In this document: piece by piece, positions 35,456 through 43,634 of the stretch
How positions within the stretch are numbered: position 1 is the first letter of the stretch
How the letters are laid out: the number at the start of each line of letters is the position of its first letter
Assembly (NCBI RefSeq): GCF_007002745.1
Contig: NZ_SGNY01000009.1
Location: 186,001-250,000 of the forward strand
DNA from: Martinezella rhizogenes
Lineage (GTDB): Bacteria > Pseudomonadota > Alphaproteobacteria > Rhizobiales > Rhizobiaceae
DNA length: 64,000 bases
Reading direction: 5' to 3'
Program-made: the position numbers and the translations under genes
Notes under the pieces: generated by a model
What the model saw: only the letters and a program-made list of their open reading frames with translations
Database searches by the model: none
What the model was told of the DNA's origin: nothing

Positions 35456-37210
35456 ATGGAAGTAAGATTTCTCGCTGAGACTTTTCTCGCCCTCATGCTT
35501 TCCAGCGCTATCGCCTCCGCCCAGCAGGCGTCCGACATGGTCGCGCCAGAGAAGGCGACTGATATCGCGACAGCCAGACGTGTCGAGTCAGGAAGCTTCA
35601 TGGTCGCGGCAGCCAATCCGCTGGCAGCCGAGGCTGGGCGCGATGTGATCGCCGCGGGCGGCAACGCCATAGATGCCATGGTGGCGGTGCAGACCGTGCT
35701 GGGCCTCGTTGAACCGCAAAGCTCCGGTCTCGGCGGCGGCGCCTTCCTCGTCTATTACAATGCGAAAAGCGGCAAGCTGACGACGTTGGACGGCCGGGAG
35801 ACGGCGCCGATGGAGGCCTCGCCAAAGCTCTTCCTGGATAACAAAGGTCAGCCGCTTAAATTCATGGACGCCGTAATCGGCGGCCGTTCCGTCGGCACGC
35901 CGGGAACGGTACGACTTTTAGAGGAAGCCCATAAACGCTATGGAAGGGCGGAATGGGCAAGCCTCCTGAAGCCGGCGGAAAAGCTGGCGACCGAGGGTTT
36001 CAAAGTGTCGCCGCGCCTTGCCTCCCTGATCGCGTCCGAGGGCGATCGGTTGAAAAAATATGAGGCCCGCTCCTATTTTTTTGACGCCTCCGGAGCGCCC
36101 CTCCAGACCGGCGCCGCGTTGAAGAACCCGGCTTATGCCGAGACGCTTGCGGCGATCGCCAAAGGTGGCGCCGATGCCTTTTACAAGGGGCGAATTGCCG
36201 AGGCGATCGTCGAGACTGTGCGCGAGACGACCGACAATCCCGGCGTGCTGTCGCTTTCCGATCTTTCCAACTATCGCGTTATAGAGCGCGAACCGATCTG
36301 CTTCACCTACCGTACTCTTGATGTTTGCGGCATGGGGCCGCCATCGTCAGGCGGCATCGCCATCGGCCAGATGCTCGGCATGGCGGAGAATTTTGATCTC
36401 AAGTCCCTGGGGCCGAAAAATGTCGAAAGCTGGCGCATTATCGGCGATGCGCAGCGTCTCGCCTTCGCCGACCGCGAGCGTTACGTCGCTGACACCGATT
36501 TCGTGCCACTACCGATCAAGGGCCTGCTGGACAAGACCTATCTGGGCGAACGGGCAAAGCTGCTCGACGGCGACAAGGCGTTGGCCACCGATGCCGTCAA
36601 GGCCGGCGAACCGGAATGGGATCACGCGCTCCTTTTCGGTCGGGATGCCGCGCTCGAATTGCCCTCCACAAGCCATTTTGTCATCGCCGACAAGGAGGGC
36701 AACGTGGTCTCGATGACGACGACGATCGAAAGCGGCTTTGGCTCGCGGCTGATGACGAATGGCTTCCTGCTCAATAACGAGTTGACGGACTTTTCCTTCA
36801 AGACCCATGATGGCGGCCTGCCGATCGCCAACCGTGTCGAGCCCGGCAAACGGCCGCGCTCGTCCATGGCCCCGACCATCGTGATGAAGGATGGCAAGCC
36901 GCTGCTCGCCATTGGTTCGCCCGGCGGCAGCCAGATCATCGGCTATGTGGCGCAGGCGCTGATTGCCTATATCGACTGGGGCATGCCGGTGGAAGCGATC
37001 GTCGCCCAGCCGCATCTCATCAACCGGTTCGGCACCTATGACATAGAGGCCGGTACCAGCGCGGAAGAACTGCTCGGTCCGTTGAAGACACTGGGTTACG
37101 AGGTGAAACCGGGCGAGATGAATTCCGGTTTGCATGCTATCGAACTAACCGCCCAAGGTTTCGTCGGCAGTGCCGATCCACGACGCGAAGGAGTGGTTGT
37201 GGGGGAATGA
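35456..37210 (+). CDS. ggt: Gamma-glutamyltransferase
   Basis: A 584-residue protein starting at ATG 35456 (GGAGG 8 bases upstream) with a signal peptide (MEVRFLAETFLALMLSSA, cleavage near IASA-Q). Arg114 (LDGRETAP) binds the gamma-glutamyl carboxylate. Thr405 in ELPSTSHFVIAD is the nucleophile exposed by self-cleavage into large and small subunits. SSGGIAIGQML and SPGGSQIIGYV match family motifs. The enzyme cleaves glutathione and other gamma-glutamyl compounds in the periplasm, supplying cysteine and glutamate. It lies upstream of a likely sulfur block. Confidence 0.93.
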   Translation: MEVRFLAETFLALMLSSAIASAQQASDMVAPEKATDIATARRVESGSFMVAAANPLAAEAGRDVIAAGGNAIDAMVAVQTVLGLVEPQSSGLGGGAFLVYYNAKSGKLTTLDGRETAPMEASPKLFLDNKGQPLKFMDAVIGGRSVGTPGTVRLLEEAHKRYGRAEWASLLKPAEKLATEGFKVSPRLASLIASEGDRLKKYEARSYFFDASGAPLQTGAALKNPAYAETLAAIAKGGADAFYKGRIAEAIVETVRETTDNPGVLSLSDLSNYRVIEREPICFTYRTLDVCGMGPPSSGGIAIGQMLGMAENFDLKSLGPKNVESWRIIGDAQRLAFADRERYVADTDFVPLPIKGLLDKTYLGERAKLLDGDKALATDAVKAGEPEWDHALLFGRDAALELPSTSHFVIADKEGNVVSMTTTIESGFGSRLMTNGFLLNNELTDFSFKTHDGGLPIANRVEPGKRPRSSMAPTIVMKDGKPLLAIGSPGGSQIIGYVAQALIAYIDWGMPVEAIVAQPHLINRFGTYDIEAGTSAEELLGPLKTLGYEVKPGEMNSGLHAIELTAQGFVGSADPRREGVVVGE

Positions 37211-37520
37211 GAAACAGGCGCAGCGGACACCGCCCGAAAGGGGTGAGGACCTTGTCTTCATCGTGACTGCTAACGTCTTTCAAAATCTCGGCTGCGCCAA
37301 AGGGCGTCGTTTCAATATCGTGGTTGACCTCACACGCTCCTGAACCCGGCTATCCAGCCCCGAAGAAAAATCTTTCGGTTTGCCACCAATAATCGGAATG
37401 GTCTTTGCCGCGCGCGGTTCGCGGCAGGGATATCGTCGCGATGGCAATCGGGCCTGCCTCGCCCTCCCACGACAAGGCCAGCAGCCCGGATCAGAAACAT
37501 CGACGAGAGAGTAAAACCGA
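37211..37520. other. Intergenic stretch without supported genes
   Basis: Open frames here, such as the minus-strand one at 37280-37579, are GC-rich shadows with no ribosome site or domain. I see no operator, hairpin or repeat that I can defend. The promoter for the sulfur genes downstream could lie here. Confidence 0.5.
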
Positions 37521-38849
37521 ATGGCAAATGATCGCAAACTGCATCTCGGTGCCTTCATGCGGCCCGTCAGCCTCCACACCGGCGCATGGCGTTATCCGGG
37601 CGCATTCCCGGACGCGAATTTCAACTTCGCCCATCTCGCGCGCTTTGCGCAACAGCTGGAAGCCGCGAAATTCGACGCATTCTTCATGGCCGATCATCTG
37701 GCGGTGTTGAACATGCCGACGGAAGCCCTGCGCCGCAGCCACACCGTAACGTCCTTCGAACCTTTTACCCTGCTTTCGGCGCTCGCCGCCGTCACCTCCC
37801 GCATCGGGCTGGTTGCCACCGCCTCAACCACATTCGACGAGCCCTATCATGTGGCACGGCGTTTTGCGTCTCTCGATCACCTCAGCAATGGTCGTGCCGG
37901 GTGGAACATCGTCACCACGTCCAACCCGGATGCTGCACGGAATTTCGGCCGCGACGAACAGCCTGATCACACCGAGCGCTATGGGCGGGCACGGGAATTT
38001 TACGATGTCGTCACTGGCCTCTGGGATTCCTTCTCTGACGACGCCTTCATCCGCGATGTCGATAGCGGGTTGTTCTTCGATCCGGAAAAAATGCACGTCC
38101 TCAATCACAAGGGGCCTGAATTTTCCGTGCGCGGGCCGCTTAATATCGCGCGTCCGGTGCAGGGCTGGCCTGTCATCGTTCAGGCAGGCGCGTCCGAGCC
38201 AGGACGCCAGCTTGCGGCCGAAACGGCCGAGGTGGTTTTTGCAGCGACACCCACGCTTGCGGCGGGAAAGGCCTTTTACAAGGACGTCAAGGACAGGACC
38301 GTTGCCGCCGGCCGTTCCCGAGACGGGATTATCATCCTGCCGGGCGCTTTCGTTCTGGTCGGCGATACCGTGGAAGAGGCCAGGGCCAAACGCGCCAGGC
38401 TCGACAGCCTCGTCCATTATGACAGCGCGATCGCTTCGCTGTCGATCGCGCTCGGTCACGATGTTTCCGGCTTCGATCCCGATGCTCCCCTGCCTGATAT
38501 TCCGGAGACGAATGCGAGCAAATCCAGCCGCGAAAGGGTCATCGAACTCGCCAGAAACGAAGGTCTGACGGTGCGCCAGCTTGCCCAGCGGTTGGGCGGT
38601 TATGCCGGCCTCGCCTTCGTCGGCACGCCGGAAACCATAGCCGACGAGATGGAAAAATGGCTGCATGAAGAGGGTTCGGACGGCTTCAACATCACCTTCC
38701 CTTTCCTGCCTGATGGCCTTGACGACTTCACCACGCGCGTAGTGCCAGAACTACAGCGACGTGGTCTGTTTCGAAAGGACTATGAGGGGCCGACATTGCG
38801 TGATCATCTGGGGCTGCAACGGCCAGCCAATCGTTTTTTCCCGCAATAA
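37521..38849 (+). CDS. LLM-class FMN-dependent monooxygenase (NtaA/SnaA/DszA type)
   Basis: A 442-residue flavin monooxygenase. The family start is seen as LHLGAFMRPVSLHTGAWRYP, then DAFFMADHLAVL, and ASTTFDEPYHVARRFASLDHLSNGRAGWN, typical of the two-component, FMNH2-using NtaA/SnaA/DszA group, which also includes DmoA and SfnG-like enzymes. Such enzymes oxidise sulfur or nitrogen compounds using a separate flavin reductase, which is not adjacent here. An SsuABC-type importer follows after 150 bp, pointing to use of an organosulfur compound as a sulfur source. Confidence 0.87.
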   Translation: MANDRKLHLGAFMRPVSLHTGAWRYPGAFPDANFNFAHLARFAQQLEAAKFDAFFMADHLAVLNMPTEALRRSHTVTSFEPFTLLSALAAVTSRIGLVATASTTFDEPYHVARRFASLDHLSNGRAGWNIVTTSNPDAARNFGRDEQPDHTERYGRAREFYDVVTGLWDSFSDDAFIRDVDSGLFFDPEKMHVLNHKGPEFSVRGPLNIARPVQGWPVIVQAGASEPGRQLAAETAEVVFAATPTLAAGKAFYKDVKDRTVAAGRSRDGIIILPGAFVLVGDTVEEARAKRARLDSLVHYDSAIASLSIALGHDVSGFDPDAPLPDIPETNASKSSRERVIELARNEGLTVRQLAQRLGGYAGLAFVGTPETIADEMEKWLHEEGSDGFNITFPFLPDGLDDFTTRVVPELQRRGLFRKDYEGPTLRDHLGLQRPANRFFPQ

Positions 38850-38998
38850 AGGGCCATCGCGCCGATTGCGACAAAGCTAGGGAGATTTTCCACACCCGCC
38901 GCGAAGTTTGGCATGAGGTTCCAGAAGGTCGGATTGACCTCAAAAACACCCGCCCTTACCCTTTAATTACACAAAATACATAAATTAGGTGAATTAAT

Positions 38999-39994
38999 AT
39001 GAAGGCTGAACATTCCCGCCGCCAGATCCTCAAGTTCGGCCTTGCCGGCGCACTCGCAGCACCGCTGGTCACGGGCCGCGCGCTCGCTCAAGCCTCTTCG
39101 GATTTCCCTGCGGAGCTGAAGCTGGACTGGGGATTTTACTCCTCCCACACATTGCTGATAAAGAACAAGGGCTGGCTCGAAGAGGCTTTTAAGGATGTCG
39201 GCACCAAGATCACCTGGGTGCAGTCCCGTGGCAGCAACAATTCACTGGAATTCCTGAAGGTCGGCTCGACCGATTTTGCCGGTTCGGCCGCACTGTCGGC
39301 CTTTCTGGCCCGTGCCAACGGCGTGCCGCTGAAGGTTATCTATGTGGCAAGCTGGGGTGGTTCCTCCATCATTCAGGTGCGCCCGGATTCGCCGGTCAAG
39401 ACCGTTGCCGATCTCAAGGGCAAGACAATCGCAGTCACCAAGGGAACAGCTCCTTATTTCACCTTGGTGCGTGCGCTTGACCAGAACAAGCTGTCGATCG
39501 ACGACCTGAAGGTCGTGAACCTGCAACATCCGGAAGGCTTCAACGCGCTGCAGCAGGGTCAGGTCGATGCCTGGGTCGGTATCGATCCGCATACATCCCA
39601 GGCGGAGCTTGCCGGCGACAGGGCGATTTTCGATGAGCGCAGCTGGCGCGATGGCAGCGTCTTCAGCGTTTCGGAAGAATTTCTGGCAAAGCACCCGAAA
39701 GCGGTCGAGCGACTGCTCGGCGTCTGGGTGGAGACGCAGAAGTGGATCCGCGAGAATAACCGCGAATTCATCGATTTCGTCACCAAGGTCACTGGCAACG
39801 ATCCCAAGATCACCGAGCTGACGATTAACAAGCGCGACTGGAAGGATCCTGTTCCCGGTGAGGAATTGCTGAACTCGATCCGCATCGTCACGCCACTGCT
39901 CGGCGATGATGTTCTGCGCCCGGGCGTCAATGTTGATAATGTCCTTTCATCGCTGATCGATCCGGCACCAGCGAAAAAGGCACTCGGCGCATGA
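38999..39994 (+). CDS. ssuA: ABC importer substrate-binding protein, SsuA type
   Basis: A 331-residue periplasmic protein with a Tat-like N-terminus (HSRRQILKFGLAGALAAPLV, cleavage near ALA-QA). The SsuA/NrtA/TauA pattern is present: LDWGFYSSHTLLIKNKGWLEEAF, then FAGSAALSAFLARANGVPLKVIY and VADLKGKTIAVTKGT. Binding proteins of this class take sulfonates, nitrate or related anions. The downstream permease and ATPase overlap by 4 bp each, so all three are one unit. The exact substrate is unknown. Confidence 0.85.
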   Translation: MKAEHSRRQILKFGLAGALAAPLVTGRALAQASSDFPAELKLDWGFYSSHTLLIKNKGWLEEAFKDVGTKITWVQSRGSNNSLEFLKVGSTDFAGSAALSAFLARANGVPLKVIYVASWGGSSIIQVRPDSPVKTVADLKGKTIAVTKGTAPYFTLVRALDQNKLSIDDLKVVNLQHPEGFNALQQGQVDAWVGIDPHTSQAELAGDRAIFDERSWRDGSVFSVSEEFLAKHPKAVERLLGVWVETQKWIRENNREFIDFVTKVTGNDPKITELTINKRDWKDPVPGEELLNSIRIVTPLLGDDVLRPGVNVDNVLSSLIDPAPAKKALGA

Positions 39995-40860
39995 ATTCCC
40001 ATCCGCGCGAATTCCAGCGCGTGAAGCAGACTGCCAAACAATTCCCCTCCCGCCTGCCGTTCTTGCAGCGGGTGGGCAATTTCTTTGGCCGCTTCGATCT
40101 GCGCGGCGCAATCGTGCCGGTCGGCTCATTGGTGCTGCTCGAGCTTTTCGTTCGTTTGGGCTGGGTCAGCCCCTATGTGCTGCCGCCGCCTTCCGAACTT
40201 TACGAGACGTTTCTGCGGCTAGCCGAAGGGCCGTTGTGGACGAATGTTGCGGCCAGTACCGCGCGCGTCTTTGTCGGCTTCGTCATCGGCTCGCTGCTGG
40301 CGGTGGTCGTTGGTTCGCTGGTCGGTTTGGTCATTGCTGCCGAGCGTTATCTCGAGCCGACATTTCAGGCGCTGCGCGCCGTGCCCAGCCTTGCATGGGT
40401 GCCGCTGCTGATGATCTGGTTCGGCATCGGAGAAACTTCAAAAATCGTGCTGATCGCCAAAAGCGCGTTTTTCCCGGTTTATCTCAACCTCTTCTCCGGT
40501 ATCAGAAATGTCGACCGCAAGCTGGTGGAAGTGGGCGAGATGTATCGCCAGCCGCTGCCCATTCTGGTGTGGCGGATATTCATTCCCGCCTCTTTGCCGC
40601 ATCTGTTCACCGGCCTGCGTTACGGGCTGTCGCTCGCCTGGCTGAGCGTTGTCGCAGCCGAGCTTCTGGCCGCGTCTGAAGGCATCGGCTACATGCTGTC
40701 CGATGGGCGAGAGCTTTCGCGGCCCGATCTGGTGATGATCGCCATCATCTGCCTTGCGGTGCTGGGCAAGATTTCCGACAGCCTGTTCAAGATCGTCGAG
40801 GAGCGCTGCCTGCGCTGGCGTGACACCTATTCCCTCAATGAAGGAGGGCGGCTGCGATGA
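39991..40860 (+). CDS. ssuC: ABC importer permease, SsuC type
   Basis: A 289-residue permease with six membrane helices. It has the EAA-type coupling motif near residue 180-200 (VEVGEMYRQPLPILVWRIFIPASLP) and the family segment FQALRAVPSLAWVPLLMIWFGIGE. It overlaps both the binding-protein gene and the ATPase gene by 4 bp. An N-terminal tail of about 30 basic residues is cytoplasmic. Confidence 0.88.
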   Translation: MNSHPREFQRVKQTAKQFPSRLPFLQRVGNFFGRFDLRGAIVPVGSLVLLELFVRLGWVSPYVLPPPSELYETFLRLAEGPLWTNVAASTARVFVGFVIGSLLAVVVGSLVGLVIAAERYLEPTFQALRAVPSLAWVPLLMIWFGIGETSKIVLIAKSAFFPVYLNLFSGIRNVDRKLVEVGEMYRQPLPILVWRIFIPASLPHLFTGLRYGLSLAWLSVVAAELLAASEGIGYMLSDGRELSRPDLVMIAIICLAVLGKISDSLFKIVEERCLRWRDTYSLNEGGRLR

Positions 40861-41585
40861 GCCTGCTCAATGTCGATGTGCGCGAAAAAGCTTTCGGCGA
40901 TACTGTCGTCCTTCAGGATATCCACCTGACGCTGGGGGATGGTGAGGCGGCTGTTCTTCTTGGCCCCAGCGGCTGCGGCAAGAGCACGTTGCTGCGCATT
41001 GCCGCCGGTCTCGACCGACGTTTTTCCGGTACGGTCAGGGTTCAGCAGGCAGAGGAAGATGAGGCCTCGCCGCCCATCGCCTTCGTGTTTCAGGAACCCC
41101 GCCTGATGCCCTGGCTGACGGTTGCAGAGAATATAGGTTACGCCGCCGGCAAGAAATATGATGTCGAGCGGGTGGAAGGCCTGATCAACGATGTGGGCCT
41201 GAGCGGCCACGCTGGCGCGCTGCCAAAGGCTCTTTCAGGCGGCATGGCGCAGCGGGTGGCCATCGCAAGGGCGCTCTATACCCGGCCGCGCATCCTGCTG
41301 CTGGATGAACCCTTCAGTGCGGTGGACGCTTTCACGCGGATGAAACTGCAGGACCTGGTGCTGAAAATTGTTGAACAGCGCGGCATTTCCTTCCTGCTCG
41401 TCACCCACGATATCGACGAAGCGCTCTATCTCGGTGACCGGATCTACATGATGGGCGCCCATGACGGCCGTATCCAGCAGCGGATAGAGGTGGACGTGCC
41501 GCGCCCGCGTGACCGAAGGTCGCCGCAACTTGCCAGCCTCAAGAACAAGGTGCTGACCGCCCTGCACAACGCCCATGTCATCTGA
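40857..41585 (+). CDS. ssuB: ABC importer ATPase, SsuB type
   Basis: A 242-residue ATPase. Walker A is LGPSGCGKS, the signature is LSGGMAQRVA (Met in place of the common Gln) and Walker B is ILLLDEPFSAVD. The switch is VTHDIDEALYLGDRIYMMG. This is the nitrate/sulfonate/taurine branch. It completes the importer with the two genes upstream. Confidence 0.9.
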   Translation: MSLLNVDVREKAFGDTVVLQDIHLTLGDGEAAVLLGPSGCGKSTLLRIAAGLDRRFSGTVRVQQAEEDEASPPIAFVFQEPRLMPWLTVAENIGYAAGKKYDVERVEGLINDVGLSGHAGALPKALSGGMAQRVAIARALYTRPRILLLDEPFSAVDAFTRMKLQDLVLKIVEQRGISFLLVTHDIDEALYLGDRIYMMGAHDGRIQQRIEVDVPRPRDRRSPQLASLKNKVLTALHNAHVI

Positions 41586-41702
41586 CGGCTGCGCCTCACC
41601 TGAATAGTCGGCGTGAAGCTGGCAGGCGAAGCTGAGCAGCCCGAAAGTCTGCCGCAGCATTCGCCGTTCTTCCCTCCATTCGAGGTTACATCTCTCTCCG
41701 CG

Positions 41703-42986
41703 TCATGACTTGTCCAAGGCGAGGGCCAGGTCAGCGACAAGATCGTCGGGATGTTCGATACCGATTGACAGCCGGATTGTGGAATCCAGCACGCCGATGC
41801 GCTGGCGAACATCGGCGGGAACTCCCGAATGCGTCATGGTTGCCGGATGGGAAGCAAGAGACTCCGTACCGCCAAGGCTTACCGCCAGCTTGAATATGGT
41901 CAGGGCATTGAGGAACTTGAAGGATGCAGCCTGGCCGCCAATGATGTCAAACGAGAATGTCGATCCCGCGCCGGTGCATTGAGCTGCAAACACCTTGCCG
42001 ACGGCGGACGCCGGCTCGCTGAAAGACAGGTAGTGGATTTTTTCCACCTTCGGGTGCTCCTTCAGGAATTCAGCCACGACCCTGGCGTTGTTATCCGCCC
42101 GCTCCATCCGGATCTGCAGCGTCTCGAGGGAGCGGCCAAGCATCCAGCATGAATGCGGATCAAGCTGCGTGCCGATTGCGCCACGCAAGGCCTTCACCTG
42201 CTTCATGACATCCTTCCGGCCGAGCGCGGCCCCGGCAATGAGGTCGGAGTGCCCGCCAACATATTTCGTCAGCGAATAGAGCGAAATATCGGCACCGTGC
42301 TCGATAGGCCTCTGAAACACCGGGCCAAGGAGCGTGTTGTCGCAGGCGATAATCGGCCTGTGCCCCTGCTTTTGGCCGATCACGTCAGCGACGCGGCCCA
42401 TCATCGCGATGTCGACAATGCTGTTTGTCGGATTGGCGGGGGTTTCGATAAGGATGACAGACACCCTGCCCTTCGCCATCGCCTCCTCTGCCGCAGCCAT
42501 CACCGAGGCCTCGCTGACACCGTCGGCGAAGCCCACCGCCGACACGCCGAAATTATGGAAGGTCTTCGCCAGCAGCGTCTCCGTGCCGCCATACAGGGGC
42601 TGGGAATGCAGCACGGTGTCGCCCGGTCTAACGAAGGCGAAAAGCGTCGTTGAAATTGCGGACATGCCGGATGAGAAGAGCGCACAACTCTCGGTACGTT
42701 CATAAACGGCAAGACGATCTTCAACGATCTCGCTGTTGGGATGGTTGAAACGCGAATAGACAAGGCCCGCGCCCCTGCCCTCCGGCGGTTCCTTGCGCCC
42801 GGAGACGTAGTCGAAGAAGTCGCGCCCGTCTTCTGCCGACTTGAACACGAAAGTCGAGGTCAAAAACACAGGCGGCTTTACGGCGCCCTCCGACAACTCA
42901 GGATCATATCCATAATTGAGCATCTGGGTTTCAGGATGGAGAGCGTGATTGCCGATGTGGGTTTTGGACGGATGCGGCGCGGTCAT
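41703..42986 (-). CDS. Cys/Met-metabolism PLP enzyme, possible methionine gamma-lyase
   Basis: About 427 residues from ATG 42986, which has AAGGGA upstream; a GTG at 43019 gives a longer frame. The fold-type I PLP site is Lys241 in [14 protein letters not shown], with [14 protein letters not shown] for the phosphate region. Bacterial methionine gamma-lyases have a cysteine in the LYGC motif; here it reads PLYGGT, as in many cystathionine gamma-synthases and lyases. The enzyme could therefore cleave or exchange cysteine, methionine or cystathionine. A divergent Lrp regulator recalls the mdeR/mdeA pair of Pseudomonas putida, supporting a catabolic role. Confidence 0.8.
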   Translation of the reverse strand: MTAPHPSKTHIGNHALHPETQMLNYGYDPELSEGAVKPPVFLTSTFVFKSAEDGRDFFDYVSGRKEPPEGRGAGLVYSRFNHPNSEIVEDRLAVYERTESCALFSSGMSAISTTLFAFVRPGDTVLHSQPLYGGTETLLAKTFHNFGVSAVGFADGVSEASVMAAAEEAMAKGRVSVILIETPANPTNSIVDIAMMGRVADVIGQKQGHRPIIACDNTLLGPVFQRPIEHGADISLYSLTKYVGGHSDLIAGAALGRKDVMKQVKALRGAIGTQLDPHSCWMLGRSLETLQIRMERADNNARVVAEFLKEHPKVEKIHYLSFSEPASAVGKVFAAQCTGAGSTFSFDIIGGQAASFKFLNALTIFKLAVSLGGTESLASHPATMTHSGVPADVRQRIGVLDSTIRLSIGIEHPDDLVADLALALDKS

Positions 42987-43065
42987 TTCCGATGATCCCT
43001 TGGCTGGCGTTGAACTCACTGCAGGTTACATGCAATCAGGCCAAAATAACTTGCATTTTAAGGCG

Positions 43066-43095
43066 CAGACATGTCTGATAACGCAATATATTGCG
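43066..43095. promoter_or_regulatory. Two palindromes in the Lrp upstream region
   Basis: CAGACATGTCTG (43066-43077) and CGCAATATATTGCG (43082-43095) are perfect palindromes. The first contains the upstream ATG candidate for the Lrp gene, so that ATG is probably not used. AT-centred symmetry fits Lrp/AsnC binding. Confidence 0.6.
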
Positions 43096-43109
43096 GAGAA
43101 TCTTCTTTT

Positions 43110-43568
43110 ATGTCGCAGAAAATTGCGGATCAGATCGACAAACGGATACTCAGGGAATTGTCTGCCGATGCGCGTGTCACCAACAACGAACTCGCCGAGC
43201 GGGTCGGACTGTCGGCATCTGCGTGTCTGCGGCGGCTCCGGCGGCTGGAGGAGGTAGGGGCGATCAAAGGGTATTCCGCGATCATTGATCCGGCAATCGA
43301 GGGATGGACGATGACCGCCCTTGCATCCGTCCGCCTCAGCCGCCAGCACGACGACGAAATCCGAATGTTCGAGGCGGCCGTTCTCAACTGGGACGAGGTT
43401 CTCGAATGTCATCTGGTCACCGGTTCGAAGGATTACATGCTCAAGGTCATGTGTGGCGGCCTGGAAGACTATGAGCGTTTCATCAAGGACAAGATCGCAA
43501 AGCTGAAATGTGTCGATACCATCGAGACAAGCTTCGTCATGAACACAATCAAGGCACGACGCATCTGA
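43110..43568 (+). CDS. Lrp/AsnC family transcriptional regulator
   Basis: A 152-residue regulator starting at ATG 43110. The N-terminal helix-turn-helix reads IDKRILRELSADARVTNNEL then AERVGLSASACLRRLRRLEE. The RAM effector domain contains VLECHLVTGSKDYMLKVMC, ending ETSFVMNTIK. It diverges from a Cys/Met PLP enzyme and probably activates it in response to an amino acid, as MdeR does for methionine gamma-lyase; that parallel is inference. Confidence 0.9.
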   Translation: MSQKIADQIDKRILRELSADARVTNNELAERVGLSASACLRRLRRLEEVGAIKGYSAIIDPAIEGWTMTALASVRLSRQHDDEIRMFEAAVLNWDEVLECHLVTGSKDYMLKVMCGGLEDYERFIKDKIAKLKCVDTIETSFVMNTIKARRI

Positions 43569-43634
43569 GCGTTGCCATGACTGTTGCAATTCCTGCCTTC
43601 ACCCGGCTCTCGCGCTCCCAGAGGTGTCTTCCGC

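Noticed and set aside
37280..37579. A 99-codon minus-strand frame between ggt and the monooxygenase.
   Set aside because: Arg/Pro-rich shadow sequence with no ribosome site, overlapping the start of the monooxygenase gene.
43020..43109. A possible SAM-type riboswitch upstream of the Cys/Met PLP gene.
   Set aside because: The gap is short and holds two regulator-type palindromes; I see no aptamer-like stem pattern.
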